Notes: generated by a model not told the origin, from the sequence alone. DNA of 64,000 nucleotides from Pseudomonas syringae (GCF_000737245.1 NZ_JPQU01000045.1:1-64000); one strand, 5' to 3'; numbered from the stretch's first letter, positions 1 to 9,041 are shown. Made by a program: numbers and translations.

Positions 1-84
1 CCGGCTTTAGCCGGGAAGAGGCCAGTACATCCACCCGATCTTTATCGTCTGAAATGCCGCCTTCCCGGCTAAAGCCGGTCCCAC
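1..84. repeat. REP pair (REPIN-like), CCGGCTTTAGCCGGGAAG type
   Basis: Two inverted arms, CCGGCTTTAGCCGGGAAG at 1-18 and CTTCCCGGCTAAAGCCGG at about 61-78 followed by TCCCACG, enclose about 42 bases. The left arm is cut by the window edge. A second copy of the same type lies at 41189-41279 with similar internal sequence (AAGAGGCCAGT and GAAATGCC). This is the layout of Pseudomonas paired REP sequences, which are mobilised in trans by RAYT transposases; none is encoded in this window. Confidence 0.8.
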
Positions 85-226
85 GTCGTCGCAGCCACTT
101 GCGGGCAAACATAGAATCTCCCACAAAGGATTGCGCCGACCCGGGCCTAGCGACCAAATTGCCTGTCCCGCGATCGTCTACGCTGGCTTATCATTAGCCA
201 CCTAACGACGGGGCAGGGTTTACCGC

Positions 227-1168
227 ATGCTGGAAATTTTCTACCAAACCCTGGCCATCACCGCGCCGGTCTTTGCCATGTTGTTCCTGGGCGTGCTGCT
301 CAAGCGGATCAACTGGATTGATGACGGCTTCATCATGACCGCGTCGAGTCTGGTGTTTAACGTGACCATGCCCGCGCTGCTGTTTCTGGGCATCATCCAC
401 GCTGATCTGCGGGCCGCATTGCAGCCATCGCTGCTGATCTTCTTCTCCGTGATCACCCTGGCAGGTTTCGCATTTGCCTGGCTCTGGGCGATCTGGCGGG
501 TGCCGCTGGTAGACCGCGGGATTTTCGTTCAGGGGGCGTTTCGCGGTAACAATGGCGTGATCGGTCTGGCGCTGGCAGCCAGTATGTACGGTGACTACGG
601 GATTTCCCTGGGGGCCATCCTCGCCGCGCTGGTGATCCTGTTCTATAACGCGCTGTCGACCATAGTGCTCGCGGTTTACAGCCCGGTAATCAAGTCGGAC
701 CCGTGGAGTCTGTTCAAAAGCGTGCTGGGCAATCCGCTGATCATCAGCATCATCCTCGCGACGCCCTTTGCCTACTTCAAGATTCCTTTGCCTCACTGGT
801 TCGAGACTTCAGGCAGTTACCTGGCGCAAATGACTTTGCCCCTGGCTTTGATCTGCATCGGCGGAACGCTTTCTCTGAATTCGTTGCGCCAGAGCGGCCA
901 GGTGGCGATCAGTGCCAGTGTGATGAAAATGGTCACCTTGCCGGTGCTCTGCACCTTGGCTGCCTGGTTGTGTGGGTTTCGTGGCGCCGAGTTGGGGATT
1001 CTGTTCCTGTACTTCGCCAGCCCGACGGCTGCCTCCAGCTATGTCATGGCCCGTGCGGCTAATGGCAATCACCAGCTTGCGGCGGCAATTATCGTCATCA
1101 CGACATTGGCAGCGGCAGTCACCACCAATATCGGTATTTTCATCCTGCAGTGGGGCGGTTGGATTTAG
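227..1168 (+). CDS. AEC (auxin efflux carrier) family permease
   Basis: 313-residue polytopic inner-membrane protein with about ten hydrophobic segments through its whole length. The N-terminus (MLEIFYQTLAITAPVFAMLF, then GVLLKR) and the internal FRGNNGVIGLAL stretch are typical of the AEC/PIN-like permease family (PF03547, the MdcF/YfdV type), which export or import small organic anions. The substrate cannot be told from sequence. The ATG at 227 has only a weak GGGGCAGGG ribosome site. The gene converges on the PqaA-like gene and the two stop codons overlap (TAG at 1166-1168, the opposite TAA at 1165-1167), so there is no room for a terminator between them. Confidence 0.85.
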   Translation: MLEIFYQTLAITAPVFAMLFLGVLLKRINWIDDGFIMTASSLVFNVTMPALLFLGIIHADLRAALQPSLLIFFSVITLAGFAFAWLWAIWRVPLVDRGIFVQGAFRGNNGVIGLALAASMYGDYGISLGAILAALVILFYNALSTIVLAVYSPVIKSDPWSLFKSVLGNPLIISIILATPFAYFKIPLPHWFETSGSYLAQMTLPLALICIGGTLSLNSLRQSGQVAISASVMKMVTLPVLCTLAAWLCGFRGAELGILFLYFASPTAASSYVMARAANGNHQLAAAIIVITTLAAAVTTNIGIFILQWGGWI

Positions 1169-2649
1169 GCGTCGACGATGGTCTTGCACGCTGGCTCGAT
1201 TTCCGGTGGCCGCTGCGCCGGGTAGCGCTGCGGCAGGATGTGTACCGGTGTGGTGACCACCATGCCATCGCTGAACGTGGCTTCGACAAAGCTGGCCGTC
1301 CAGCCCTGAACGGGTTTTTTCAGGGTGATCACGAGTCTGTCTGTGCCGCTGTCCAGTTCTTGCGGCTGGTAACGAACGCCACAGGCATAGCGAAAGTCCC
1401 GGGCCAGAGGGTTGATGGCCGTCCATTGCACCACCTTGGTGGGCGCTTCTGAAAATGCCACTGCGTAACGTTGCTGGGCTCGGTCCGTATCGCTCTGCAT
1501 GCTAATTGATGGCATTGGACGGCTTTGACGCAAGCGGTTGATGAACGGTACCAGCGCATTTTCCACGTATTGACGGATGCCGTAATGGCTGGAGTTGGGC
1601 GCGACCCGCAGGGCTTTGGCCCCCGGCAGTTGGTTGAAGAAGAACCGTGCGTTGTCCGGTACGAAGAAGTCATCGCCGCTGGCATTGACGATGTATTTGG
1701 GGATGGCAAGACGGTGAGCGTAGGCGCTGTCCAGATAGCGCAACGGGTCCTCGATCTGTATGAGTTTGCCGAAGTTGGCGGTCTTGATCTGCTGGGTGAT
1801 GCCTTCCTGCTGATAGGCACCGAATGCCACGGGCCAGCTTTTCCCGTAAGTCTGCCAGGTGTGTTCCAGCACTTTGTCCATCCCGAGGATGTCGATCACA
1901 AAAGGTACGATGGCCGTTATTCGCTCATCAGTCAGCGCTGCCAGCCAACTGGCCCAACCGCGTTTGGATGCTCCGGTGGCGATGAAGCTGTCGACCTTCC
2001 ACAGCTTCAGCTCGCGCTGAGCGAGGTCCATGGTGCGGATCATTGATTGCATCATGGGGATGTGCAGAGACATCGTTGGGCGCTGCTCGGGATTTTTCAG
2101 GAACAGCTTCCAGCTATGCGCGACGCTGTCATCTTCGCGACGCGCAAATCCGTCATCGTTGTAGCCCAGGTATTGATTCGGCACGTTGCTGGTTGTGATG
2201 ACGATGGTGCGAGTTCGCTTCGCAATCGACAGAGCCATGGTTTCAGTGAAGTCAGTGGCGGGTTCTGCTTCTTTGCGAGGTCTTGGGTAGTTGGTGCCAT
2301 TGTTGGCCACCAGCAATGCCTGACCGGGCAGCGCACCCTGTGGAATATAGATGGCCACTTCGTGAACCCATTCGCCCGGTTCCACCAAGGCCAGAGGTGA
2401 CCAGTGTTGCGAGCGCAGTTCGAAGGTGCGTTTTTCGACATCAGGCAGTGACTCGACACCGGTTGCCCGGTAATTGAGATGCTCGGAGGCCTGAGCGTTT
2501 TTATAGGCTGTCAGGACCTCGCTGAAATCCGTGATGCCCTTATCCGGGGTCGGTACAGCCACCGAGGCTTGAGCGAGCATGCTGCCGACCGTCAGAAAGG
2601 TGAGCACGAGGGTTTTCGAAGACGTCGCCAGATATCGGATGAGGGGCAC
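1165..2649 (-). CDS. PhoPQ-activated pathogenicity-related (PqaA-like) secreted protein
   Basis: 494 residues, starting at a GTG with a strong AGGAAGG site seven bases upstream. An N-terminal signal peptide (LVLTFLTVGSMLAQASVA) points to export. The body matches the PhoPQ-regulated PqaA family (PF10142), an alpha/beta-hydrolase-like fold: a nucleophile-elbow motif GASKRG sits mid-protein, followed by DERITAIVPFVID and a late YIVNASGDDFF strand where the acid residue would be expected. Salmonella PqaA is linked to polymyxin resistance under PhoPQ; that role is only an analogy here. No PhoP box was identified upstream, and the substrate is unknown. Confidence 0.85.
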   Translation of the reverse strand: MPLIRYLATSSKTLVLTFLTVGSMLAQASVAVPTPDKGITDFSEVLTAYKNAQASEHLNYRATGVESLPDVEKRTFELRSQHWSPLALVEPGEWVHEVAIYIPQGALPGQALLVANNGTNYPRPRKEAEPATDFTETMALSIAKRTRTIVITTSNVPNQYLGYNDDGFARREDDSVAHSWKLFLKNPEQRPTMSLHIPMMQSMIRTMDLAQRELKLWKVDSFIATGASKRGWASWLAALTDERITAIVPFVIDILGMDKVLEHTWQTYGKSWPVAFGAYQQEGITQQIKTANFGKLIQIEDPLRYLDSAYAHRLAIPKYIVNASGDDFFVPDNARFFFNQLPGAKALRVAPNSSHYGIRQYVENALVPFINRLRQSRPMPSISMQSDTDRAQQRYAVAFSEAPTKVVQWTAINPLARDFRYACGVRYQPQELDSGTDRLVITLKKPVQGWTASFVEATFSDGMVVTTPVHILPQRYPAQRPPEIEPACKTIVDA

Positions 2650-2804
2650 GGTTTACCTTCCTGAAAGTGTGGTCGGGCAGCGCTGAGGCTGTGTTGCGCT
2701 GAAGCCGATCAGTCTTGTTCAGGAAGCAGGTTTCTGCAGTAGGTCTGTTCTGATGGTTCTGTAGGGCAAATCAGATAGTGAAGTGTGAGGTGGCTTCTCT
2801 AGCG

Positions 2805-3890
2805 TCAATGCTGACGCCGCCACGCTCTGATCGTATTGAACGCCACCACGGCTGCCAGGACAGGCAGTACGTAATGCACCATCAAACGTTCGAGTTTGTC
2901 TGCCAGAGGCATGCCGGTGGTAAATGACACGATGTGCAGGCCGTAAGCCAGATACAACGCCAGCAGCATCAAGCCTTCCAGGCGAGTGAGCCGGTAGCCG
3001 GAATAGAATACAGGCAGGCAAAGCGCCGCAACGCCGAGCATCACCGGCAGGTCGAATTCCAGGGCGTTGGGCGAAACGGAGAGTGGTTCGGGCGCAATCA
3101 ACGCGGTGAGGCCCAGTACGCCGAGCAGATTGAACAGGTTGCTGCCAATCACGTTGCCAACGGCAATGTCCCGCTCGCCACGCAGCGCGGCCACCAGCGA
3201 CGTGGTGAGGCCTGGCAGGGACGTGCTGACCGCGATCACCGTCAAGCCGATAACCCGCTCGGACAAGCCCAAGTCCACGGCAATTACCACCGATGCAGCC
3301 ACCAGCAGGTGACTGCCCATCACCACGAACGCGATACCAGCGACCAAGGCGCACAGACGCAACAGCAATGGCCCGGTGTTATTTGAGCCCTCGCGGCGTC
3401 TGGATGGACGGTAGGCAAAGCCCTGCCCGGACTGACGCAGCAGAAGCACCAGGTAGATCAGCAAACCGGTCAGCAGGATGGCCCCATCAAGAGCGGTCAG
3501 AACCCCATTGGCTGAAAGCACGAACACCAGCGCGCTGGCGGCGATCATTAGCGGGATTTCCAGGCGCACGAGCTGGCGGGTGACGCGCAGGGGAATAATC
3601 AGCGCACACAGGCCCAGCGTCACGAGCACATTGAAGATATTGCCGCCTACGACGCTGCCCACGGTGATGTCGGCGCTGGAGGTGAATGCCGCTTGCAGGC
3701 CCACGGCCATTTGAGGCGCGCTGCTGCCCAGTGCGACGAAAGTCAGACCGATGAACAGCGGGCGGATACCCAGCGTGGTCGCCAGGCTCACGGCCGCACG
3801 AACCGACAGTTGCGCGCCGATCAGCAGCAACACCAGGCCAGCGGCCCACTGCAGCAGGTTGGGTAGAGGCAGGGAGGAGAGTTCGAGAAT
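2805..3890 (-). CDS. Calcium/sodium antiporter, CaCA family (YrbG-like)
   Basis: Inner-membrane cation exchanger with two homologous halves. Each alpha-repeat has the expected motif: GLTFVALGSSAPQMAVGL with VVGGNIFNVLVTLG in the first half, and GLTVIAVSTSLPGLTTSL with VIGSNLFNLLGVLG in the second. The acidic residue usual in the alpha-repeats (SxPE) is replaced by Q in the first repeat and G in the second, so ion selectivity may differ. The first conventional start codon (GTG, 3831-3833) would cut helix 1 in half. I place the start at ATT 3888-3890, eight bases after an AAGGA site that abuts the rlpA-like stop, giving 361 residues beginning LELSSLPLPNLLQW. The gene is probably translated together with the upstream lipoprotein gene. 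Confidence 0.8.
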   Translation of the reverse strand: MLELSSLPLPNLLQWAAGLVLLLIGAQLSVRAAVSLATTLGIRPLFIGLTFVALGSSAPQMAVGLQAAFTSSADITVGSVVGGNIFNVLVTLGLCALIIPLRVTRQLVRLEIPLMIAASALVFVLSANGVLTALDGAILLTGLLIYLVLLLRQSGQGFAYRPSRRREGSNNTGPLLLRLCALVAGIAFVVMGSHLLVAASVVIAVDLGLSERVIGLTVIAVSTSLPGLTTSLVAALRGERDIAVGNVIGSNLFNLLGVLGLTALIAPEPLSVSPNALEFDLPVMLGVAALCLPVFYSGYRLTRLEGLMLLALYLAYGLHIVSFTTGMPLADKLERLMVHYVLPVLAAVVAFNTIRAWRRQH

Positions 3891-3901
3891 TCGGGGCGTC
3901 C

Positions 3902-4273
3902 TTAGTCGACCAGACTTTGTACACGCACGGGCGCAGTGCCGCTGCGCAGCATGCCTAATTGCTCGGCCGCTTCACGGGAGACGTCTATCAGTCGTCCGCG
4001 AGTGTGGGGGCCGCGGTCATTGATGCGCACGATAACGGTTTTGTCGTTGTTCAGGTTGGTCACCCGCACCTGGGTGCCAAAAGGCAGCCGCCGGTGAGCG
4101 GCGGTAAGTCCGTGCTGATCAAAGCGCTCGCCGCTGGCCGTGCGGTTGCCATGGTGTTGAGAGCCGTAATACGAAGCAGTGCCGGTTTCATCGTAACCAC
4201 GAGGATCAATGACCCCTGTGGCGCAGCCGGCGAGCAGGGAGAGCAGGGCAGAGGCAGCGAGAAAGCGCAGCAT
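3902..4273 (-). CDS. RlpA-like double-psi beta-barrel lipoprotein
   Basis: 123 residues. A lipobox (LLAGC, Cys at about residue 16) marks an outer-membrane lipoprotein. The rest is a single RlpA-type double-psi beta-barrel: GTASYYG, then HHGNRTASGERFD, LPFGTQVRVTN and VRINDRGP, which includes the Asp of the lytic-transglycosylase site. Full-length RlpA carries a C-terminal SPOR domain that targets septal denuded glycan. That domain is absent here, so this is a short paralogue, not the septal RlpA itself. The stop codon overlaps the Shine-Dalgarno sequence of the downstream antiporter gene, suggesting coupled translation. Confidence 0.85.
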   Translation of the reverse strand: MLRFLAASALLSLLAGCATGVIDPRGYDETGTASYYGSQHHGNRTASGERFDQHGLTAAHRRLPFGTQVRVTNLNNDKTVIVRINDRGPHTRGRLIDVSREAAEQLGMLRSGTAPVRVQSLVD

Positions 4274-4305
4274 GGAGTGCGATCCTTGGGTGTAGTTGCA
4301 AGTAT

Positions 4306-4392
4306 GTAGGAGCGAGCTTGCTCGCGATCGGGTATATCAGCCGATAAATTTACCGACTGGCCCGACCCTATCGCGAGCAAGCTCGCTCCTAC
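4306..4392. repeat. REP pair, GTAGGAGCGAGCTTGCTCGCG type
   Basis: Inverted arms GTAGGAGCGAGCTTGCTCGC (4306-4325) and GCGAGCAAGCTCGCTCCTAC (4373-4392) face each other between gatB and the rlpA-like gene. In transcripts reading through, this would fold into a large hairpin downstream of the gatB neighbourhood. Confidence 0.85.
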
Positions 4393-4414
4393 AGGTGGTT
4401 GTCGCCTGACGAAA

Positions 4415-5860
4415 TCAACCCTCCAGCTTCTTCTTCAACAGCTCATTCACCTGCTGCGGATTAGCCTTGCCTTTGGAAGCTTTCATCGCCTGGCCGACGA
4501 AGAAACCGAACATCTTGCCGCGCTTGGCTTCGTCAGCCGCGCGATATTGTTCGACCTGTTCGGCGTTGCCCGCGAGCATTTCGTCGAGCATCGACTCGAT
4601 AGCGCCGCTGTCGGTGACTTGCTTCAGGCCGCGCTTGTCGATGACTTCGTCAGCGCTGCCTTCACCATTGGCCATGGCTTCGAACACCATCTTGGCGATC
4701 TTGCCGGAAATAGTGTTGTCGGTGATGCGTTGCAGCATGCCGCCCAGTTGCTCGGCGCTGACTGGCGATTGTTCGATTTCCAGGCCTTGCTTGTTCAGCA
4801 GGCTGCCCAGTTCGACCATGACCCAGTTCGCGGCCAGCTTGGCGTCACCGCTGATGCTCACGACCTTCTCGAAGTAGTCAGCCTGCTCGCGGCTGGAAGC
4901 CAGCACGCTGGCGTCATAGGCCGAGAGACCGAACTGGCTCTGGAAACGCTCACGTTTCTGCGGCGGCAATTCCGGCAGAGTGGCGCGGGTTTCTTCGATG
5001 AACGAGTCTTCGATGACCACCGGCAGCAAGTCTGGATCGGGGAAGTAACGGTAGTCGTTGGCTTCCTCTTTGCTGCGCATGGCGCGGGTTTCGTCTTTGT
5101 TCGGATCGTAAAGACGCGTTTGCTGGATGACCTTGCCGCCGTCTTCTATCAGGTCGATCTGACGCTGGATCTCGCTGTTGATCGCCTTCTCGATGAAGCG
5201 GAACGAGTTGACGTTCTTGATCTCGCAGCGGGTACCGAACTCGACCTGGCCTTTCGGGCGGATCGAAACGTTACAGTCGCAACGCAGGGAACCCTCGGCC
5301 ATGTTGCCGTCACAGATGCCCAGGTAACGAACCAGTGCATGCATGGCTTTGACATAAGCCACTGCTTCCTTGGCCGAACGCATGTCCGGCTCGGAAACGA
5401 TTTCCAGCAGCGGTGTGCCAGCGCGGTTCAGGTCTATGCCGGTCATGCCGCTGAAGTCTTCGTGCAGGCTTTTGCCAGCGTCTTCTTCAAGGTGCGCTCG
5501 GGTGATGCCGACGCGCTTGACCGTGCCGTCTTCAAGGGTGATATCCAGGTGGCCCTTGCCGACAATCGGCAATTCCATCTGACTGATCTGATAACCCTTG
5601 GGCAGATCCGGGTAGAAGTAGTTCTTGCGGGCGAACACGTTGTGTTGACCGATCTCGGCGTCTACCGCCAGACCGAACTTCACGGCCATGCGCACGGCTT
5701 CTTTATTGAGCACCGGCAGAACACCCGGCATGCCCAGGTCAACCAGGCTGGCCTGGGTGTTGGGTTCGGCGCCGAAAGCGATGGAGCTACCGGAGAAAAT
5801 CTTCGATTGGGTCGAAAGCTGGGTGTGAATCTCCAGCCCGATGACAACTTCCCATTGCAT
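4415..5860 (-). CDS. gatB: Asp-tRNA(Asn)/Glu-tRNA(Gln) amidotransferase subunit B
   Basis: 481 residues, the normal GatB length. The N-terminus MQWEVVIGLEIHTQL and the motifs ARKNYFYPDLPKGYQISQ and GSLRCDCNVSIRP are diagnostic. The C-terminal YqeY-like helical tail ends in VNELLKKKLEG. GatB is the kinase/tRNA-binding subunit of GatCAB, which converts misacylated Glu-tRNA(Gln) or Asp-tRNA(Asn) to the correct amide using glutamine-derived ammonia. It is the last gene of gatC-gatA-gatB, 11 bases after gatA. Confidence 0.98.
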   Translation of the reverse strand: MQWEVVIGLEIHTQLSTQSKIFSGSSIAFGAEPNTQASLVDLGMPGVLPVLNKEAVRMAVKFGLAVDAEIGQHNVFARKNYFYPDLPKGYQISQMELPIVGKGHLDITLEDGTVKRVGITRAHLEEDAGKSLHEDFSGMTGIDLNRAGTPLLEIVSEPDMRSAKEAVAYVKAMHALVRYLGICDGNMAEGSLRCDCNVSIRPKGQVEFGTRCEIKNVNSFRFIEKAINSEIQRQIDLIEDGGKVIQQTRLYDPNKDETRAMRSKEEANDYRYFPDPDLLPVVIEDSFIEETRATLPELPPQKRERFQSQFGLSAYDASVLASSREQADYFEKVVSISGDAKLAANWVMVELGSLLNKQGLEIEQSPVSAEQLGGMLQRITDNTISGKIAKMVFEAMANGEGSADEVIDKRGLKQVTDSGAIESMLDEMLAGNAEQVEQYRAADEAKRGKMFGFFVGQAMKASKGKANPQQVNELLKKKLEG

Positions 5861-5871
5861 GTGTTTTCTCC

Positions 5872-7323
5872 TTAGAAGCCGCTAGGCGCGCGCAGATGCC
5901 AATCGGTGACTTGCTGATACTGGTGAGCAACGTTCAGCAAGCGGCCTTCCTGGAAATACGGGGCGAGCAATTGCACGCCCACCGGCAGCCCTTCGACGAA
6001 ACCGGCTGGCATGGACAAGCCCGGCAAGCCCGCGAGGTTGGCGGTGATGGTGTAGAAGTCTTCCAGGTATTCGGCAATCGGGTCGTTGGTCTTGGTGCCG
6101 ATTTTCCAGGCCGGGTTAGGCGTGGTCGGGCCGAGGATTACGTCCACTTCGGCGAAGGCAGTCATGAAGTCGTTCTTGATCAGGCGCCGGATTTTCTGCG
6201 CCTGCAGGTAGTAAGCGTCGTAATAGCCAGCGGACAGCGCGTAGGCACCGACCATGATCCGGCGCTGAACTTCCGGCCCGAAACCTTCGGCACGAGAGCG
6301 TTTGTACAGATCGGTCAGGTCTTTCGGGTCTTCGCAGCGGTAGCCGAAACGCACGCCGTCAAAGCGCGACAGGTTCGACGAGGCTTCAGCCGGGGCGATC
6401 ACGTAATAAGCCGGGATGCCGTGTTGCAGGTTCGGCAGGCTGATTTCCTTGACCACGGCGCCGAGCTTTTCCAGCTCCTTGACGCTTTGCTGCACCAGAT
6501 CAGCAATACGCGGATCCAGACCGGCGCTGAAGTATTCTTTCGGAATACCGATGCGCAGGCCCTGCAGTGATGCGTTCAGGCTGGCGCTGTAATCAGGCAC
6601 CGGTTCGTCGATGCTGGTGGAATCCTGCGGGTCGAAACCGGCCATGCCTTGCAGCAGCAGGGCGCAGTCTTCAGCTGTGCGGGCTAGCGGGCCTGCCTGA
6701 TCGAGGCTCGACGCATAGGCGATCATGCCCCAGCGCGAAACACGACCGTAGGTCGGCTTCAGGCCGGTGAGGTTGGTCAGTGCGGCTGGCTGGCGAATCG
6801 AGCCGCCGGTATCGGTGCCGGTCGCGGCAGGCAGCAGGCGCGCCGCGACAGCAGCGGCCGAACCACCGGAGGAGCCGCCTGGCACGTGCTCAACATTCCA
6901 CGGGTTTTTCACCGCGCCGTAATGGCTGGATTCGTTGGCCGAGCCCATGGCGAATTCGTCCATGTTGGTCTTGCCCAGCGTGACGGTGCCAGCAGCGGCG
7001 AGTTTGGCGACCACGGTGGCGTCATAGGGCGCCTTGAAGTTGTCGAGCATCTTCGAAGCACAGCTGGTGCGGATACCCTGGGTGCAGAACAGATCCTTGT
7101 GGGCCAGTGGAGCGCCCAGCAGGGGATTGTTCTCACCGGCAGCGCGACGGGCGTCAGCAGCTTGCGCCTGGGTGATCGCCAGGTCCTCGGTCACGGTGAT
7201 GAAGCTGTTGAGCTGCGGGTCGAGCTGCGCGATGCGCGTAAGCAGGACACGGGTCAATTCTTCGGAAGAAAACTTTTTATCGGCGAGCCCGCGAGCGATC
7301 TCGGCCAGAGTCATTTGATGCAT
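5872..7323 (-). CDS. gatA: Asp/Glu-tRNA amidotransferase subunit A (glutaminase)
   Basis: Amidase-signature protein that releases ammonia from glutamine for GatCAB. The Ser-cisSer-Lys triad is visible as APLAHKDLF (Lys), GGSSGGSAAAVAAR (cis-Ser) and TDTGGSIRQPA (nucleophile Ser). I start it at ATG 7321-7323 (MHQMTLAEIARGL, 483 residues), which matches the family N-terminus as I recall it (LHQLTLAEIA). An in-frame GTG at 7330-7332 also exists but lies only about three bases after the AAGGG site. It follows gatC closely, in one operon. Confidence 0.97.
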   Translation of the reverse strand: MHQMTLAEIARGLADKKFSSEELTRVLLTRIAQLDPQLNSFITVTEDLAITQAQAADARRAAGENNPLLGAPLAHKDLFCTQGIRTSCASKMLDNFKAPYDATVVAKLAAAGTVTLGKTNMDEFAMGSANESSHYGAVKNPWNVEHVPGGSSGGSAAAVAARLLPAATGTDTGGSIRQPAALTNLTGLKPTYGRVSRWGMIAYASSLDQAGPLARTAEDCALLLQGMAGFDPQDSTSIDEPVPDYSASLNASLQGLRIGIPKEYFSAGLDPRIADLVQQSVKELEKLGAVVKEISLPNLQHGIPAYYVIAPAEASSNLSRFDGVRFGYRCEDPKDLTDLYKRSRAEGFGPEVQRRIMVGAYALSAGYYDAYYLQAQKIRRLIKNDFMTAFAEVDVILGPTTPNPAWKIGTKTNDPIAEYLEDFYTITANLAGLPGLSMPAGFVEGLPVGVQLLAPYFQEGRLLNVAHQYQQVTDWHLRAPSGF

Positions 7324-7338
7324 TGAAGGCACATTCCC

Positions 7339-7626
7339 TTAGTCGATGACTTTTGGAACCAGATAAAGGCCGTCTTGGACCGCTGGTGCGATGGCTTGAT
7401 AAGTTTCCCGGCGATTACGCTCGGTTACCACGTCTTCGCGCAGCCGTTGGGACGCTTCAAGGGGGTGAGCGAGGGGTTCAATACCGGTGGTATCGACCGC
7501 TTGCATCTGGTCAACCAGCCCGAGAATGCTATTAAGTGCTTCGGTAGTACGCGGGATATCGGCGTCATTCAGGCCAAGTCGGGCCAGATGAGCGATCTTT
7601 TCCACGTCGGAGCGATCAAGCGCCAT
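7339..7626 (-). CDS. gatC: Asp/Glu-tRNA amidotransferase subunit C
   Basis: 95 residues with the GatC signature: MALDRSDVEKIAHLARLGL, then the linker VDTTGIEPLAHPLE and the C-terminal LREDVVTERNRRE. GatC wraps around and stabilises the GatA/GatB interface. It is the first gene of the gatCAB operon, transcribed divergently from mreB across about 208 bases. Confidence 0.97.
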   Translation of the reverse strand: MALDRSDVEKIAHLARLGLNDADIPRTTEALNSILGLVDQMQAVDTTGIEPLAHPLEASQRLREDVVTERNRRETYQAIAPAVQDGLYLVPKVID

Positions 7627-7761
7627 GGGGTTCTCCAGTGGAATGCATACGGAGGGTATCCGTGTGTTAGATTGAGGAACACTATCGCATTTCTACGGTC
7701 ATAAGGCCGCGAACGTCTAGGGTCATGCTCGGAAAAACCGCTAATTTAACATATTGGCTCC

Positions 7762-7790
7762 TTGCCCAAAATCCCTGTCGTTGTTAGAGT
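7762..7790 (+). promoter_or_regulatory. Sigma-70 promoter of mreB
   Basis: TTGCCC (7762-7767), a 17-base spacer and TAGAGT (7785-7790) form a well-spaced sigma-70 promoter about 45 bases upstream of the mreB start. Confidence 0.7.
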
Positions 7791-7834
7791 TTGCCGCACT
7801 TTTTTACCCACGCGTTCCCTAGGGTCCCTTTCCC

Positions 7835-8872
7835 ATGTTCAAGAAACTGCGTGGCATGTTTTCCAGCGATCTGTCTATCGACCTGGGCACTGCCAACACC
7901 CTTATCTACGTGCGTGAGCGCGGTATCGTTCTGAATGAACCATCAGTTGTGGCCATTCGGACCCACGGAAACCAGAAGAGCGTCGTCGCTGTCGGGATGG
8001 AAGCCAAGCGCATGCTCGGCCGTACTCCGGGCAACATCGCTGCGATTCGCCCGATGAAAGACGGCGTTATTGCCGATTTCAGCGTGTGCGAAAAGATGCT
8101 GCAGTACTTCATCAACAAGGTTCACGAAAACAGCTTCCTGCAGCCTAGCCCTCGCGTGCTGATCTGCGTGCCTTGCAAATCCACTCAGGTAGAGCGTCGC
8201 GCCATTCGCGAATCGGCCCTCGGTGCCGGTGCCCGTGAAGTGTTCCTGATCGAAGAGCCAATGGCTGCGGCCATCGGCGCTGGCCTGCCGGTTGAAGAGG
8301 CACGCGGCTCGATGGTTGTGGACATCGGTGGTGGTACTACTGAAATCGCCCTGATCTCGCTTAACGGCGTGGTTTACGCTGAATCCGTACGTGTAGGCGG
8401 CGACCGCTTCGACGAAGCCATCATCACTTACGTACGTCGCAACTACGGCAGCCTGATCGGCGAGTCCACTGCCGAGCGCATCAAGCAGGAAATCGGTACT
8501 GCCTACCCGGGTGGTGAAGTGCGTGAAGTTGACGTGCGTGGCCGGAATCTGGCTGAAGGTGTTCCACGTGCTTTCACACTGAACTCCAACGAAGTGCTTG
8601 AAGCGCTGCAAGAGTCCCTGGCGACCATCGTTCAGGCGGTGAAAAGCGCCCTTGAGCAATCGCCGCCAGAGCTGGCTTCGGATATCGCCGAGCGTGGTCT
8701 GGTATTGACCGGTGGTGGCGCCTTGCTGCGCGACCTCGACAAATTGCTGGCTCAGGAAACAGGTTTGCCGGTGATCGTTGCCGAAGACCCGCTGACCTGT
8801 GTAGCGCGTGGCGGTGGCCGTGCGCTGGAAATGATGGATAAGCACACCATGGACCTGCTCTCCAGCGAGTAA
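7835..8872 (+). CDS. mreB: Rod shape-determining actin homologue MreB
   Basis: 345 residues, full length. The actin-fold nucleotide-binding motifs are present: phosphate-1 SIDLGTANTLIYV, phosphate-2 VVDIGGGTTEIALIS and adenosine motif GLVLTGGGALLRDLD. MreB forms membrane-bound filaments that guide the elongasome (RodA, PBP2, MreC, MreD). It heads mreB-mreC-mreD-maf-rng and has its own promoter. About 215 bases including a strong hairpin separate it from mreC, so MreB can be made in excess of the membrane subunits. Confidence 0.98.
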   Translation: MFKKLRGMFSSDLSIDLGTANTLIYVRERGIVLNEPSVVAIRTHGNQKSVVAVGMEAKRMLGRTPGNIAAIRPMKDGVIADFSVCEKMLQYFINKVHENSFLQPSPRVLICVPCKSTQVERRAIRESALGAGAREVFLIEEPMAAAIGAGLPVEEARGSMVVDIGGGTTEIALISLNGVVYAESVRVGGDRFDEAIITYVRRNYGSLIGESTAERIKQEIGTAYPGGEVREVDVRGRNLAEGVPRAFTLNSNEVLEALQESLATIVQAVKSALEQSPPELASDIAERGLVLTGGGALLRDLDKLLAQETGLPVIVAEDPLTCVARGGGRALEMMDKHTMDLLSSE

Positions 8873-8907
8873 TTCGCTGCGAGCACTCTTCATGCAGTCG
8901 TTCGTCT

Positions 8908-8931
8908 ACAGGTAGCGCTTTGGCTACCTGT
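8908..8931 (+). other. Perfect 9-bp stem-loop between mreB and mreC
   Basis: ACAGGTAGC and GCTACCTGT flank a six-base loop (GCTTTG). No run of T follows, so it is not a standard intrinsic terminator. It could stabilise the 3' end of mreB mRNA or act as a processing or attenuation site. Confidence 0.5.
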
Positions 8932-9041
8932 ATGCGTTAGGGGTTGTCGATGTTTCAGCGCCGCTGAACGCCGACAGGTCCTATGCTGACGCCAGAATCC
9001 GGCGTTACTTTCTCTATCTGTCCAGGCCGGTTTGATGTCGT

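Noticed and set aside
1165..1168. Overlapping stop codons of the AEC permease and PqaA-like genes as a regulatory feature
   Set aside because: Convergent genes sharing TTAG at their ends are common in compact genomes and need no special explanation.
4547..5875. 442-codon open frame antisense to gatB
   Set aside because: It mirrors gatB almost exactly, has no credible ribosome site and no domain; gatB is unmistakable.
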